Positions 30,501-37,759 of a stretch of 64,000 bases of DNA are shown piece by piece (the first letter of the stretch is position 1; every line of letters begins with the position of its first letter). This stretch comes from JANQSS01 sp965249735. GTDB taxonomy: Bacteria > Bacteroidota > Bacteroidia > Chitinophagales > Saprospiraceae. Under the pieces are notes generated by a model, which saw nothing but the letters and a program-made list of their open reading frames with translations, was not told where the DNA came from and made no database searches. The stretch spans positions 744,001 through 808,000 of the forward strand of contig CBDFMS010000025.1 of the NCBI GenBank assembly GCA_965249735.1, written 5' to 3'. The position numbers and the translations under genes were made by a program.

Positions 30501-33500
30501 ACGATAACGGATGCGAATGGCTGTACGACGACGTGCGATGATGTGTTAATCGGTGAACCACAAGCAGTGACATGTACGATAACTGGAAGTGAAGATGTAA
30601 GCTGTAATGGCTATACAGATGGCACGATCAGTGTACTTGCCGGCGGTGGAACGGGACCATATGTGTATGACGATGGCAATACGACGAATACAGACGGATC
30701 ATTTACAGGCTTGGCGGCTGGCAGTTACAGCATTACGATAACGGATGCGAATGGCTGTACGACGACGTGCGATGATGTGTTGATTGGCGAACCACAAGCA
30801 GTGACATGTACGATAACTGGAAGTGAAGATGTAAGCTGTAATGGCTATACAGATGGCACGATCAGTGTACTTGCCGGCGGTGGCACGGGACCATATGTGT
30901 ATGACGATGGCAATACGACGAATACAGACGGATCATTTACAGGATTAGCGGCTGGCACATACAGCATTACGATAACGGATGCGAATGGCTGTACGACGAC
31001 GTGCGATGATGTGTTAATCGGTGAACCACAAGCAGTGACATGTACGATAACTGGAAGTGAAGATGTAAGCTGTAATGGCTATACAGATGGCACGATCAGT
31101 GTACTTGCCGGCGGTGGCACGGGACCATATGTGTATGACGATGGCAATACGACGAATACAGACGGATCATTTACAGGATTAGCGGCTGGCAGTTACAGCA
31201 TCACGATAACGGATGCGAATGGCTGTACGACGACGTGCGATGATGTGTTGATTGGCGAACCACAAGCATTGACATGTACGATAACTGGAAGTGAAGATGT
31301 AAGCTGTAATGGCTATACAGATGGCACGATCAGTGTATTTGCCGGCGGTGGAACGGGACCATATGTGTATGACGATGGCAATACGACGAATACAGACGGA
31401 TCATTTACAGGATTAGCGGCAGGCAGTTACAGCATTACGATAACGGATGCGAATGGCTGTACGACGACGTGCGATGATGTGTTAATCGGTGAACCACAAG
31501 CATTGACATGTACGATAACTGGAAGTGAAGATGTAAGCTGTAATGGCTATACAGATGGCACGATCAGTGTACTTGCCGGCGGTGGAACGGGACCATATGT
31601 GTATGACGATGGCAATACGACGAATACAGACGGATCATTTACAGGATTAGCGGCAGGCAGTTACAGCATTACGATAACGGATGCGAATGGCTGTACGACG
31701 ACATGTGATGATGTGTTGATTGGCGAACCACAAGCAGTGACATGTACGATAACTGGAAGTGAAGATGTAAGCTGTAATGGCTATACAGATGGCACGATCA
31801 GTGTACTTGCCGGCGGTGGCACGGGACCATATGTGTATGACGATGGCAATACGACGAATACCGACGGATCATTTACAGGCTTGGCGGCTGGCAGTTACAG
31901 CATTACGATAACGGATGCGAATGGCTGTACGACGACGTGCGATGATGTGTTGATTGGTGAACCACAGGCGTTGACATGTACGATAACTGGAAGTGAAGAT
32001 GTAAGCTGTAATGGCTATACAGATGGCACGATCAGTGTACTTGCCGGCGGTGGAACGGGACCATATGTGTATGACGATGGCAATACGACGAATACAGACG
32101 GATCATTTACAGGCTTGGCGGCTGGCAGTTACAGCATTACGATAACGGATGCGAATGGCTGTACGACGACGTGCGATGATGTGTTAATCGGTGAACCACA
32201 AGCAGTGACATGTACGATAACTGGAAGTGAAGATGTAAGCTGTAATGGCTATACAGATGGCACGATCAGTGTACTTGCCGGCGGTGGCACGGGACCATAT
32301 GTGTATGACGATGGCAATACGACGAATACCGACGGATCATTTACAGGATTAGCGGCTGGCAGTTACAGCATCACGATAACGGATGCGAATGGCTGTACGA
32401 CGACGTGCGATGATGTGTTGATTGGCGAACCACAAGCAGTGACATGTACGATAACTGGAAGTGAAGATGTAAGCTGTAATGGCTATACAGATGGCACGAT
32501 CAGTGTATTTGCCGGCGGTGGCACGGGACCATATGTGTATGACGATGGCAATACGACGAATACCGACGGATCATTTACAGGATTAGCGGCTGGCAGTTAC
32601 AGCATCACGATAACGGATGCGAATGGCTGTACGACGACGTGCGATGATGTGTTGATTGGCGAACCACAAGCAGTGACATGTACGATAACTGGAAGTGAAG
32701 ATGTAAGCTGTAATGGCTATACAGATGGCACGATCAGTGTATTTGCCGGCGGTGGCACGGGACCATATGTGTATGACGATGGCAATACGACGAATACAGA
32801 CGGATCATTTACAGGATTAGCGGCTGGCAGTTACAGCATTACGATAACGGATGCGAATGGCTGTACGACGACGTGCGATGATGTGTTAATCGGCGAACCA
32901 CAAGCATTGACATGTACGATAACTGGAAGTGAAGATGTAAGCTGTAATGGCTATACAGATGGCACGATCAGTGTACTTGCCGGCGGTGGAACGGGACCAT
33001 ATGTGTATGACGATGGCAATACAACGAATACCGACGGATCATTTACAGGATTAGCGGCTGGCAGTTACAGCATCACGATAACGGATGCGAATGGCTGTAC
33101 GACGACATGTGATGATGTGTTAATCGGCGAACCACAAGCAGTGACATGTACGATAACTGGAAGTGAAGATGTAAGCTGTAATGGCTATACAGATGGCACG
33201 ATCAGTGTACTTGCTGGCGGTGGAACGGGACCATATGTGTATGACGATGGCAATACAACGAATACCGACGGATCATTTACAGGCTTGGCGGCAGGCAGTT
33301 ACAGCATTACGATAACGGATGCGAATGGCTGTACGACGACGTGCGATGATGTGTTGATTGGCGAACCACAGGCGTTGACATGTACGATAACTGGAAGTGA
33401 AGATGTAAGCTGTAATGGCTATACAGATGGCACGATCAGTGTACTTGCCGGCGGTGGAACGGGACCATATGTGTATGACGATGGCAATACAACGAATACC

Positions 33501-35108
33501 GACGGATCATTTACAGGCTTGGCGGCAGGCAGTTACAGCATCACGATTACGGATGCGAATGGCTGTACGACGACGTGCGATGATGTGTTGATTGGCGAAC
33601 CACAAGCAGTGACATGTACGATAACTGGAAGTGAAGATGTAAGCTGTAATGGCTATACAGATGGCACGATCAGTGTACTTGCCGGCGGTGGCACGGGACC
33701 ATATGTGTATGACGATGGCAATACGACGAATACAGACGGCTCCTTCACTGGATTAGCGGCCGGCAGTTACAGCATCACGATAACGGATGCGAATGGCTGT
33801 ACGACGACATGTGATGATGTGTTGATTACCCAACCTGATGCATTAACATGTACAATAGACGGAAGTACGAATGAGACATGTAATGAATTTGACGATGGAA
33901 CGATTAATGTAAGTGCAGTTGGTGGTACGAGTCCATATGTGTATGACGATGGAAGTACGACAAATACGGACGGCTCCTTCACTGGATTAGCGGCCGGCAG
34001 TTACAGCATCACGATTACAGATGCAAATGGCTGTACGACGACATGTGATGATGTGTTGATTACTCAGCCTGATGCATTATCATGTACAATAGACGGAAGT
34101 ACGAATGAGACATGTAATGAATTTGACGATGGAACGATTAATGTGAGTGCCGTTGGCGGTACGGGTCCATATGTGTATGACGATGGAAGTACGACAAATA
34201 CGGACGGCTCCTTCACTGGATTAGCGGCCGGCAGTTACAGCATTACGATTACGGATGCGAATGGTTGTACGACGACATGTGATGATGTGTTGATTACCCA
34301 GCCTGATGCATTGACATGTACAGTAATTGGAAGTTCGGGAGGATCTTGTAATGATCTCAGTAATGGAACGATTAATGTAAGTGCCGTTGGCGGTACGAGT
34401 CCATATGTGTATGACGATGGAAGTACGACAAATACGGACGGCTCCTTCACTGGATTAGCGGCCGGCAGTTACAGCATCACGATTACGGATGCGAATGGCT
34501 GTACGACGACGTGCGATGATGTGTTAATCGGTGAACCACAAGCAGTGACATGTACGATAACTGGAAGTGAAGATGTAAGCTGTAATGGCTATACAGATGG
34601 CACGATCAGTGTACTTGCCGGCGGTGGCACGGGACCATATGTGTATGACGATGGCAATACGACGAATACCGACGGATCATTTACAGGATTAGCGGCTGGC
34701 AGTTACAGCATCACGATAACGGATGCGAATGGCTGTACGACGACGTGCGATGATGTGTTGATTGGCGAACCACAAGCAGTGACATGTACGATAACTGGAA
34801 GTGAAGATGTAAGCTGTAATGGCTATACAGATGGCACGATCAGTGTATTTGCCGGCGGTGGCACGGGACCATATGTGTATGACGATGGCAATACAACGAA
34901 TACCGACGGATCATTTACAGGATTAGCGGCGGGCAGTTACAGCATTACGATAACGGATGCGAATGGCTGTACGACGACATGCGATGATGTGTTGATTGGC
35001 GAACCACAAGCAGTGACATGTACGATAACTGGAAGTGAAGATGTAAGCTGTAATGGCTATACAGATGGCACGATCAGTGTACTTGCCGGCGGTGGACCAT
35101 ATGTGTGA
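17745..35108 (+). CDS. Giant SprB-repeat adhesin, N-terminal segment
   Basis: Begins with the signal peptide MIKKLLIFAFISIIIVPLARG, then the unnamed N-terminal module (to ~190) and Ig-like domain (to ~280) shared with the two preceding genes. About 70 SprB repeats of 78 residues follow. Consensus features are ET/VSCN-DDGT-I-VSA-GG, SPYVYDDG-TTNTDGSFTGLAAGSYSITITDANGCTTTCDDVLI, with four cysteines per unit. Block order is: PGTDVSC (3 units), STNETC (~19,290-30,330, with SSGGSC variants near 26,835 and 29,175), SEDVSCNGYTDG (~30,330-33,830), a short return to STNETC plus a third SSGGSC unit (33,836-34,540), then SEDVSC again. The stop at 35106-35108 arises from small deletions inside a repeat and is probably not the natural end. 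SprB in Flavobacterium is a mobile surface adhesin exported by the T9SS; a similar role is inferred. The start at 17745 is preferred over 17733 by comparison with paralogues. Confidence 0.88.
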   Translation: MIKKLLIFAFISIIIVPLARGQQDTMTLSIVEATGSGSCGDSTDCSSNQICFNLIGVPSSGIIGYQVANYDIWLSTTGGQAIGATLPIISETSCIAFNTTDLVGNAGNIRVGANDVGGNPTDFVSGDNIIHNFCISYNNLAELQAVLTGASPGLPGGSAMSASIAGDPMTTLDVFLTEATLVLSSNTVSCILTPDTISIVVPADSTFTVCVDTTELPGNLNSIASCGDPNNGGTLSNPNSTDGCIDYMAPSTPGTTDAFCIVFCDDGGSCDTTIVIVTVPVLPTTCPAIVITQPDPWICTITPGTDVSCNGFADGSFSVSASGATSPYVYDDGSTTNTDGSFTGLAAGTYSITITDANGCTTTCDDVIIGEPDALTCTITPGTEVSCNGFADGSFSVSAVGGTSPYVYDDGSTTNTDGSFTGLDGGTYSVTITDANGCTTTCDDVIITEPAALTCTITPGTDVSCNGFADGSFSVSAVGGTSPYVYDDGATTNTDGSFTGLAAGSYSITITDANGCTTTCSDVLITQPDALTCTIDGSTNETCNEFDDGTISVSAVGGTSPYVYDDGATTNTDGSFTGLAAGSYSITITDANGCTTTCSDVLITQPDALTCTIDGSTNETCNEFDDGTINVSAVGGTSPYVYDDGSTTNTDGSFTGLAAGSYSITITDANGCTTTCDDVLITQPDALTCTIDGSTNETCNEFDDGTISVSAVGGTSPYVYDDGSTTNTDGSFTGLAAGSYSITITDANGCTTTCDDVLITQPDALTCTIDGSTNETCNEFDDGTINVSAVGGTSPYVYDDGSTTNTDGSFTGLAAGSYSITITDANGCTTTCDDVLITQPDALTCTIDGSTNETCNEFDDGTINVSAVGGTSPYVYDDGSTTNTDGSFTGLAAGSYSITITDANGCTTTCSDVLITQPDALTCTIDGSTNETCNEFDDGTINVSAVGGTSPYVYDDGSTTNTDGSFTGLAAGSYSITITDANGCTTTCDDVLITQPDALTCTIDGSTNETCNEFDDGTINVSAVGGTSPYVYDDGSTTNTDGSFTGLAAGSYSITITDANGCTTTCDDVLIMQPDALTCTIDGSTNETCNEFDDGTISVSAVGGTSPYVYDDGTTTNTDGSFTGLAAGSYSITITDANGCTTTCDDVLITQPDALTCTIDGSTNETCNEFDDGTINVSAVGGTSPYVYDDGSTTNTDGSFTGLAAGSYSITITDANGCTTTCDDVLITQPDALTCTIDGSTNETCNEFDDGTISVSAVGGTSPYVYDDGSTTNTDGSFTGLAAGSYSITITDANGCTTTCDDVLITQPDALTCTIDGSTNETCNEFDDGTISVSAVGGTSPYVYDDGSTTNTDGSFTGLAAGSYSITITDANGCTTTCDDVLITQPDALTCTIDGSTNETCNEFDDGTISVSAVGGTSPYVYDDGSTTNTDGSFTGLAAGSYSITITDANGCTTTCDDVLITQPDALTCTIDGSTNETCNEFDDGTINVSAVGGTSPYVYDDGSTTNTDGSFTGLAAGSYSITITDANGCTTTCDDVLITQPDALTCTIDGSTNETCNEFDDGTINVSAVGGTSPYVYDDGSTTNTDGSFTGLAAGSYSITITDANGCTTTCDDVLITQPDALTCTIDGSTNETCNEFDDGTISVSAVGGTSPYVYDDGSTTNTDGSFTGLAAGSYSITITDANGCTTTCDDVLIMQPDALTCTIDGSTNETCNEFDDGTISVSAVGGTSPYVYDDGTTTNTDGSFTGLAAGSYSITITDANGCTTTCDDVLITQPDALTCTIDGSTNETCNEFDDGTINVSAVGGTSPYVYDDGSTTNTDGSFTGLAAGSYSITITDANGCTTTCDDVLITQPDALTCTIDGSTNETCNEFDDGTINVSAVGGTSPYVYDDGSTTNTDGSFTGLAAGSYSITITDANGCTTTCDDVLITQPDALTCTIDGSTNETCNEFDDGTINVSAVGGTSPYVYDDGSTTNTDGSFTGLAAGSYSITITDANGCTTTCDDVLITQPDALTCTIDGSTNETCNEFDDGTINVSAVGGTSPYVYDDGSTTNTDGSFTGLAAGSYSITITDANGCTTTCDDVLITQPDALACTIDGSTNETCNEFDDGTINVSAVGGTSPYVYDDGSTTNTDGSFTGLAAGSYSITITDANGCTTTCSDVLITQPDALTCTIDGSTNETCNEFDDGTISVSAVGGTSPYVYDDGSTTNTDGSFTGLAAGSYSITITDANGCTTTCDDVLITQPDALTCTIDGSTNETCNEFDDGTINVSAVGGTSPYVYDDGSTTNTDGSFTGLAAGSYSITITDANGCTTTCDDVLITQPDALTCTIDGSTNETCNEFDDGTINVSAVGGTSPYVYDDGSTTNTDGSFTGLAAGSYSITITDANGCTTTCDDVLITQPDALTCTIDGSTNETCNEFDDGTINVGAVGGTSPYVYDDGSTTNTDGSFTGLAAGSYSITITDANGCTTTCDDVLITQPDALTCTIDGSTNETCNEFDDGTINVSAVGGTSPYVYDDGSTTNTDGSFTGLAAGSYSITITDANGCTTTCDDVLITQPDALTCTIDGSTNETCNEFDDGTINVSAVGGTSPYVYDDGSTTNTDGSFTGLAAGSYSITITDANGCTTTCDDVLITQPDALTCTIDGSTNETCNEFDDGTISVSAVGGTSPYVYDDGSTTNTDGSFTGLAAGSYSITITDANGCTTTCDDVLITQPDALTCTIDGSTNETCNEFDDGTINVSAVGGTSPYVYDDGSTTNTDGSFTGLAAGSYSITITDANGCTTTCDDVLITQPDALTCTIDGSTNETCNEFDDGTINVSAVGGTSPYVYDDGSTTNTDGSFTGLAAGSYSITITDANGCTTTCDDVLITQPDALTCTIDGSTNETCNEFDDGTISVSAVGGTSPYVYDDGSTTNTDGSFTGLAAGSYSITITDANGCTTTCDDVLITQPGALTCTIDGSTNETCNEFDDGTINVSAVGGTSPYVYDDGSTTNTDGSFTGLAAGSYSITITDANGCTTTCDDVLITQPDALTCTVIGSSGGSCNDLSNGTINVIAVGGTSPYVYDDGSTTNTDGAFAGLTAGTYSITITDANGCTTTCPDIEVDEPTPLTCTIDGSTNETCNEFDDGTINVSAGGGSPPYVYDDGTTTNTDGSFTGLAAGSYSITITDANGCTTTCDDVLITQPDALTCTIDGSTNETCNEFDDGTINVSAVGGTSPYVYDDGSTTNTDGSFTGLAAGSYSITITDANGCTTTCDDVLITQPDALTCTIDGSTNETCNEFDDGTISVSAVGGTSPYVYDDGSTTNTDGSFTGLAAGSYSITITDANGCTTTCDDVLITQPDALTCTIDGSTNETCNEFDDGTISVSAVGGTSPYVYDDGSTTNTDGSFTGLAAGSYSITITDANGCTTTCDDVLITQPDALTCTIDGSTNETCNEFDDGTINVSAVGGTSPYVYDDGSTTNTDGSFTGLAAGSYSITITDANGCTTTCDDVLITQPDALTCTIDGSTNETCNEFDDGTINVSAVGGTSPYVYDDGSTTNTDGSFTGLAAGSYSITITDANGCTTTCDDVLITQPDALTCTIDGSTNETCNEFDDGTINVSAVGGTSPYVYDDGSTTNTDGSFTGLAAGSYSITITDANGCTTTCDDVLITQPDALTCTIDGSTNETCNEFDDGTISVSAVGGTSPYVYDDGSTTNTDGSFTGLAAGSYSITITDANGCTTTCDDVLITQPDALTCTIDGSTNETCNEFDDGTINVSAVGGTGPYVYDDGSTTNTDGSFTGLAAGSYSITITDANGCTTTCDDVLITQPDALTCTVIGSSGGSCNDLSNGTINVSAVGGTSPYVYDDGSTTNTDGAFTGLTAGTYSITITDANGCTTTCPDIEVDEPTPLTCTIDGSTNETCNEFDDGTINVSAVGGSPPYVYDDGTTTNTDGSFTGLAAGSYSITITDANGCTTTCDDVLITQPDALTCTIDGSTNETCNEFDDGTINVSAVGGSPPYVYDDGTTTNTDGSFTGLAAGSYSITITDANGCTTTCDDVLITQPDALTCTIDGSTNETCNEFDDGTISVSAVGGTSPYVYDDGSTTNTDGSFTGLAAGSYSITITDANGCTTTCDDVLITQPDALTCTIDGSTNETCNEFDDGTINVSAVGGTSPYVYDNGSTTNTDGSFTGLAAGSYSITITDANGCTTTCDDVLIGEPQAVTCTITGSEDVSCNGYTDGTISVLAGGGTGPYVYDDGNTTNTDGSFTGLAAGSYSITITDANGCTTTCDDVLIGEPQAVTCTITGSEDVSCNGYTDGTISVLAGGGTGPYVYDDGNTTNTDGSFTGLAAGSYSITITDANGCTTTCDDVLIGEPQAVTCTITGSEDVSCNGYTDGTISVLAGGGTGPYVYDDGNTTNTDGSFTGLAAGTYSITITDANGCTTTCDDVLIGEPQAVTCTITGSEDVSCNGYTDGTISVLAGGGTGPYVYDDGNTTNTDGSFTGLAAGSYSITITDANGCTTTCDDVLIGEPQALTCTITGSEDVSCNGYTDGTISVFAGGGTGPYVYDDGNTTNTDGSFTGLAAGSYSITITDANGCTTTCDDVLIGEPQALTCTITGSEDVSCNGYTDGTISVLAGGGTGPYVYDDGNTTNTDGSFTGLAAGSYSITITDANGCTTTCDDVLIGEPQAVTCTITGSEDVSCNGYTDGTISVLAGGGTGPYVYDDGNTTNTDGSFTGLAAGSYSITITDANGCTTTCDDVLIGEPQALTCTITGSEDVSCNGYTDGTISVLAGGGTGPYVYDDGNTTNTDGSFTGLAAGSYSITITDANGCTTTCDDVLIGEPQAVTCTITGSEDVSCNGYTDGTISVLAGGGTGPYVYDDGNTTNTDGSFTGLAAGSYSITITDANGCTTTCDDVLIGEPQAVTCTITGSEDVSCNGYTDGTISVFAGGGTGPYVYDDGNTTNTDGSFTGLAAGSYSITITDANGCTTTCDDVLIGEPQAVTCTITGSEDVSCNGYTDGTISVFAGGGTGPYVYDDGNTTNTDGSFTGLAAGSYSITITDANGCTTTCDDVLIGEPQALTCTITGSEDVSCNGYTDGTISVLAGGGTGPYVYDDGNTTNTDGSFTGLAAGSYSITITDANGCTTTCDDVLIGEPQAVTCTITGSEDVSCNGYTDGTISVLAGGGTGPYVYDDGNTTNTDGSFTGLAAGSYSITITDANGCTTTCDDVLIGEPQALTCTITGSEDVSCNGYTDGTISVLAGGGTGPYVYDDGNTTNTDGSFTGLAAGSYSITITDANGCTTTCDDVLIGEPQAVTCTITGSEDVSCNGYTDGTISVLAGGGTGPYVYDDGNTTNTDGSFTGLAAGSYSITITDANGCTTTCDDVLITQPDALTCTIDGSTNETCNEFDDGTINVSAVGGTSPYVYDDGSTTNTDGSFTGLAAGSYSITITDANGCTTTCDDVLITQPDALSCTIDGSTNETCNEFDDGTINVSAVGGTGPYVYDDGSTTNTDGSFTGLAAGSYSITITDANGCTTTCDDVLITQPDALTCTVIGSSGGSCNDLSNGTINVSAVGGTSPYVYDDGSTTNTDGSFTGLAAGSYSITITDANGCTTTCDDVLIGEPQAVTCTITGSEDVSCNGYTDGTISVLAGGGTGPYVYDDGNTTNTDGSFTGLAAGSYSITITDANGCTTTCDDVLIGEPQAVTCTITGSEDVSCNGYTDGTISVFAGGGTGPYVYDDGNTTNTDGSFTGLAAGSYSITITDANGCTTTCDDVLIGEPQAVTCTITGSEDVSCNGYTDGTISVLAGGGPYV

Positions 35109-37759
35109 CGATGGCAATGACGAATACCGACGGATCATTTACAGGCTTGGCGGCCGGTACATACAGCATCACGATAACGGATGCGAATGGCTGTACGACG
35201 ACGTGCGATGGTGTGTTGATTGGCGAACCACAAGCAGTGACATGTACGATAACTGGAAGTGAAGATGTAAGCTGTAATGGCTATACAGATGGCACGATCA
35301 GTGTACTTGCCGGCGGTGGCACGGGACCATATGTGTCGATGGCAATACGACGAATACCGACGGATCATTTACAGGATTGCTGGCAGTTACAGCATCACGA
35401 TAACGGATGCGAATGGCTGTACGACGACGTGCGATGATGTGTTGATTGGCGAACCACAAGCAGTGACATGTACGATAACTGGAAGTGAAGATGTAAGCTG
35501 TAATGGCTATACAGATGGCACGATCAGTGTATTTGCCGGCGGTGGCACGGGACCATATGTGTATGACGATGGCAATACGACGAATACAGACGGATCATTT
35601 ACAGGATTAGCGGCTGGCAGTTACAGCATTACGATAACGGATGCGAATGGCTGTACGACGACGTGCGATGATGTGTTAATCGGTGAACCACAAGCATTGA
35701 CATGTACGATAACTGGAAGTGAAGATGTAAGCTGTAATGGCTATACAGATGGCACGATCAGTGTACTTGCCGGCGGTGGAACGGGACCATATGTGTATGA
35801 CGATGGCAATACAACGAATACCGACGGATCATTTACAGGATTAGCGGCGGGCAGTTACAGCATCACGATTACGGATGTGTACGACGACATGTGATGATGT
35901 GTTAATTGGCGAACCACAAGCAGTGACATGTACGATAACTGGAAGTGAAGATGTAAGCTGTAATGGCTATACAGATGGCACGATCAGTGTACTTGCCGGC
36001 GGTGGCACGGGACCATATGTGTATGACGATGGCAATACGACGAATACCGACGGATCATTTACAGGCTTGGCGGCAGGCAGTTACAGCATTACGATAACGG
36101 ATGCGAATGGCTGTACGACGACGTGCGATGATGTGTTGATTGGCGAACCACAGGCGTTGACATGTACGATAACTGGAAGTGAAGATGTAAGCTGTAATGG
36201 CTATACAGATGCACGATCAGTGTACTTGCCGGCGGTGGAACGGGACCATATGTGTATGACGATGGCAATACGACGAATACAGACGGATCATTTACAGGCT
36301 TGGCGGCTGGCAGTTACAGCATTACGAGATGCGAATGGCTGTACGACGACGTGCGATGATGTGTTGATTGGCGAACCACAAGCAGTGACATGTACGATAA
36401 CTGGAAGGAAGATGTAAGCTGTAATGGCTATACAGATGGCACGATCAGTGTACTTGCCGGCGGTGGCACGGGACCATATGTGTATGACGATGGCAATACG
36501 ACGAATACAGACGGATCATTTACAGGATTAGCGGCTGGCACATACAGCATTACGATAACGGATGCGAATGGCTGTACGACGACGTGCGATGATGTGTTAA
36601 TCGGTGAACCACAAGCAGTGACATGTACGATAACTGGAAGTGACGATGTAAGCTGTAATGGCTATACAGATGGCACGATCAGTGTACTTGCCGGCGGTGG
36701 CACGGGACCATATGTGTATGACGATGGCAATACGACGAATACCGACGGATCATTTACAGGATTAGCGGCTGGCAGTTACAGCATCACGATAACGGATGCG
36801 AATGGCTGTACGACGACCTGCGATGATGTGTTGTGGCGAACCACAAGCAGTGACATGTACGATCAATTCAAGTTCAGATGCAAGCTGTAATGGTTAGGAT
36901 GGTACGATCAGTGTACTTGCGGGCGGTGGCACGGGACCATATGTGTATGACGATGGCAGTACGACGAATACAGACGGATCATTTACAGGCCTGGCGGCCG
37001 GTACATACAGCATCACGATAACGGATGCGAATGGCTGTACGACGACCTGCGATGATGTGATCATATGCCTGATGATGTACGATAACTGGAAGTGACGATG
37101 CAAGCTGTAATGGTTATGCAGATGGCACGATCAGTGTACTTGCCGGCGGAGGCACGGGACCATATGTGTATGACGATGGAAGTACGACGAATACCGACGG
37201 ATCATTTACAGGCCTGGCGGCCGGTACATACAGCATCACGATAACGGATGCGAATGGCTGTACGACGACCTGCGATGATGTGATCATGGTGGAGCCTGAT
37301 GCAGTGACCTGTACGATAACTGGAAGTGACGATGCAAGCTGTAATGGTTATGCAGATGGCGCGATCAGTGTAAGTGCGGGTGGCGGCACGGGACCATATG
37401 TGTATGACGATGGAAGTACGACGAATACAGACGGATCATTTACAGGCTTAGCGGCCGGAAGCTACAGCATCACAATAACGGATGCGAATGGCTGTACGAC
37501 GACCTGCGATGATGTGTTAATTGGGGAACCACAAGCATTGACATGTACGATCAATTCAAGTTCAGATGCAAGCTGTAATGGTTATGCAGATGGCACGATC
37601 AGTGTACTTGCGGGCGGAGGCACGGGACCATATGTGCGATGATGGAAGTACGACGAATACCGACGGATCATTTACAGCCGGTACATACAGCATCACGATA
37701 ACGGATGCGAATGGCTGTACGACGACCTGCGATGATGTGTCATAGGCGAGCCTGATGCA
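35095..37759 (+). pseudogene. Frameshift-dense part of the SprB array (coding pieces in three frames)
   Basis: Compared with adjacent repeats, this stretch lacks 6+2+2 nt at ~35,095-35,119, 4 at ~35,336, 4 at ~35,380, 8 at ~35,878, 1 at ~36,212, 5 at ~36,329, 1 at ~36,407, 2 at ~36,834, 3 at ~36,896, 11 at ~37,066-37,080, 2 at ~37,637, 9 at ~37,677 and 1 at ~37,740. Translation continues as good SprB sequence in pieces 35277-35894, 35875-36417, 36390-36890 and 37166-37642. Their ATGs are internal or created by the shifts and are not genuine starts. All changes are losses, and none sits in a long homopolymer. Between the breaks the repeats show no decay. I read this as a poorly resolved consensus over near-identical repeats; real degeneration is the alternative. 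Confidence 0.7.

Noticed and set aside
35053..35437. Small + strand ORFs at 35053-35262 and 35105-35437 as separate genes
   Set aside because: They are out-of-frame or partly in-frame readings created by the small deletions inside SprB units; the first translates the repeat in a wrong frame.
35095..37745. Phase variation by slippage at simple repeats
   Set aside because: The frame breaks are not at homopolymers or short tandem repeats, and many different positions are affected at once.
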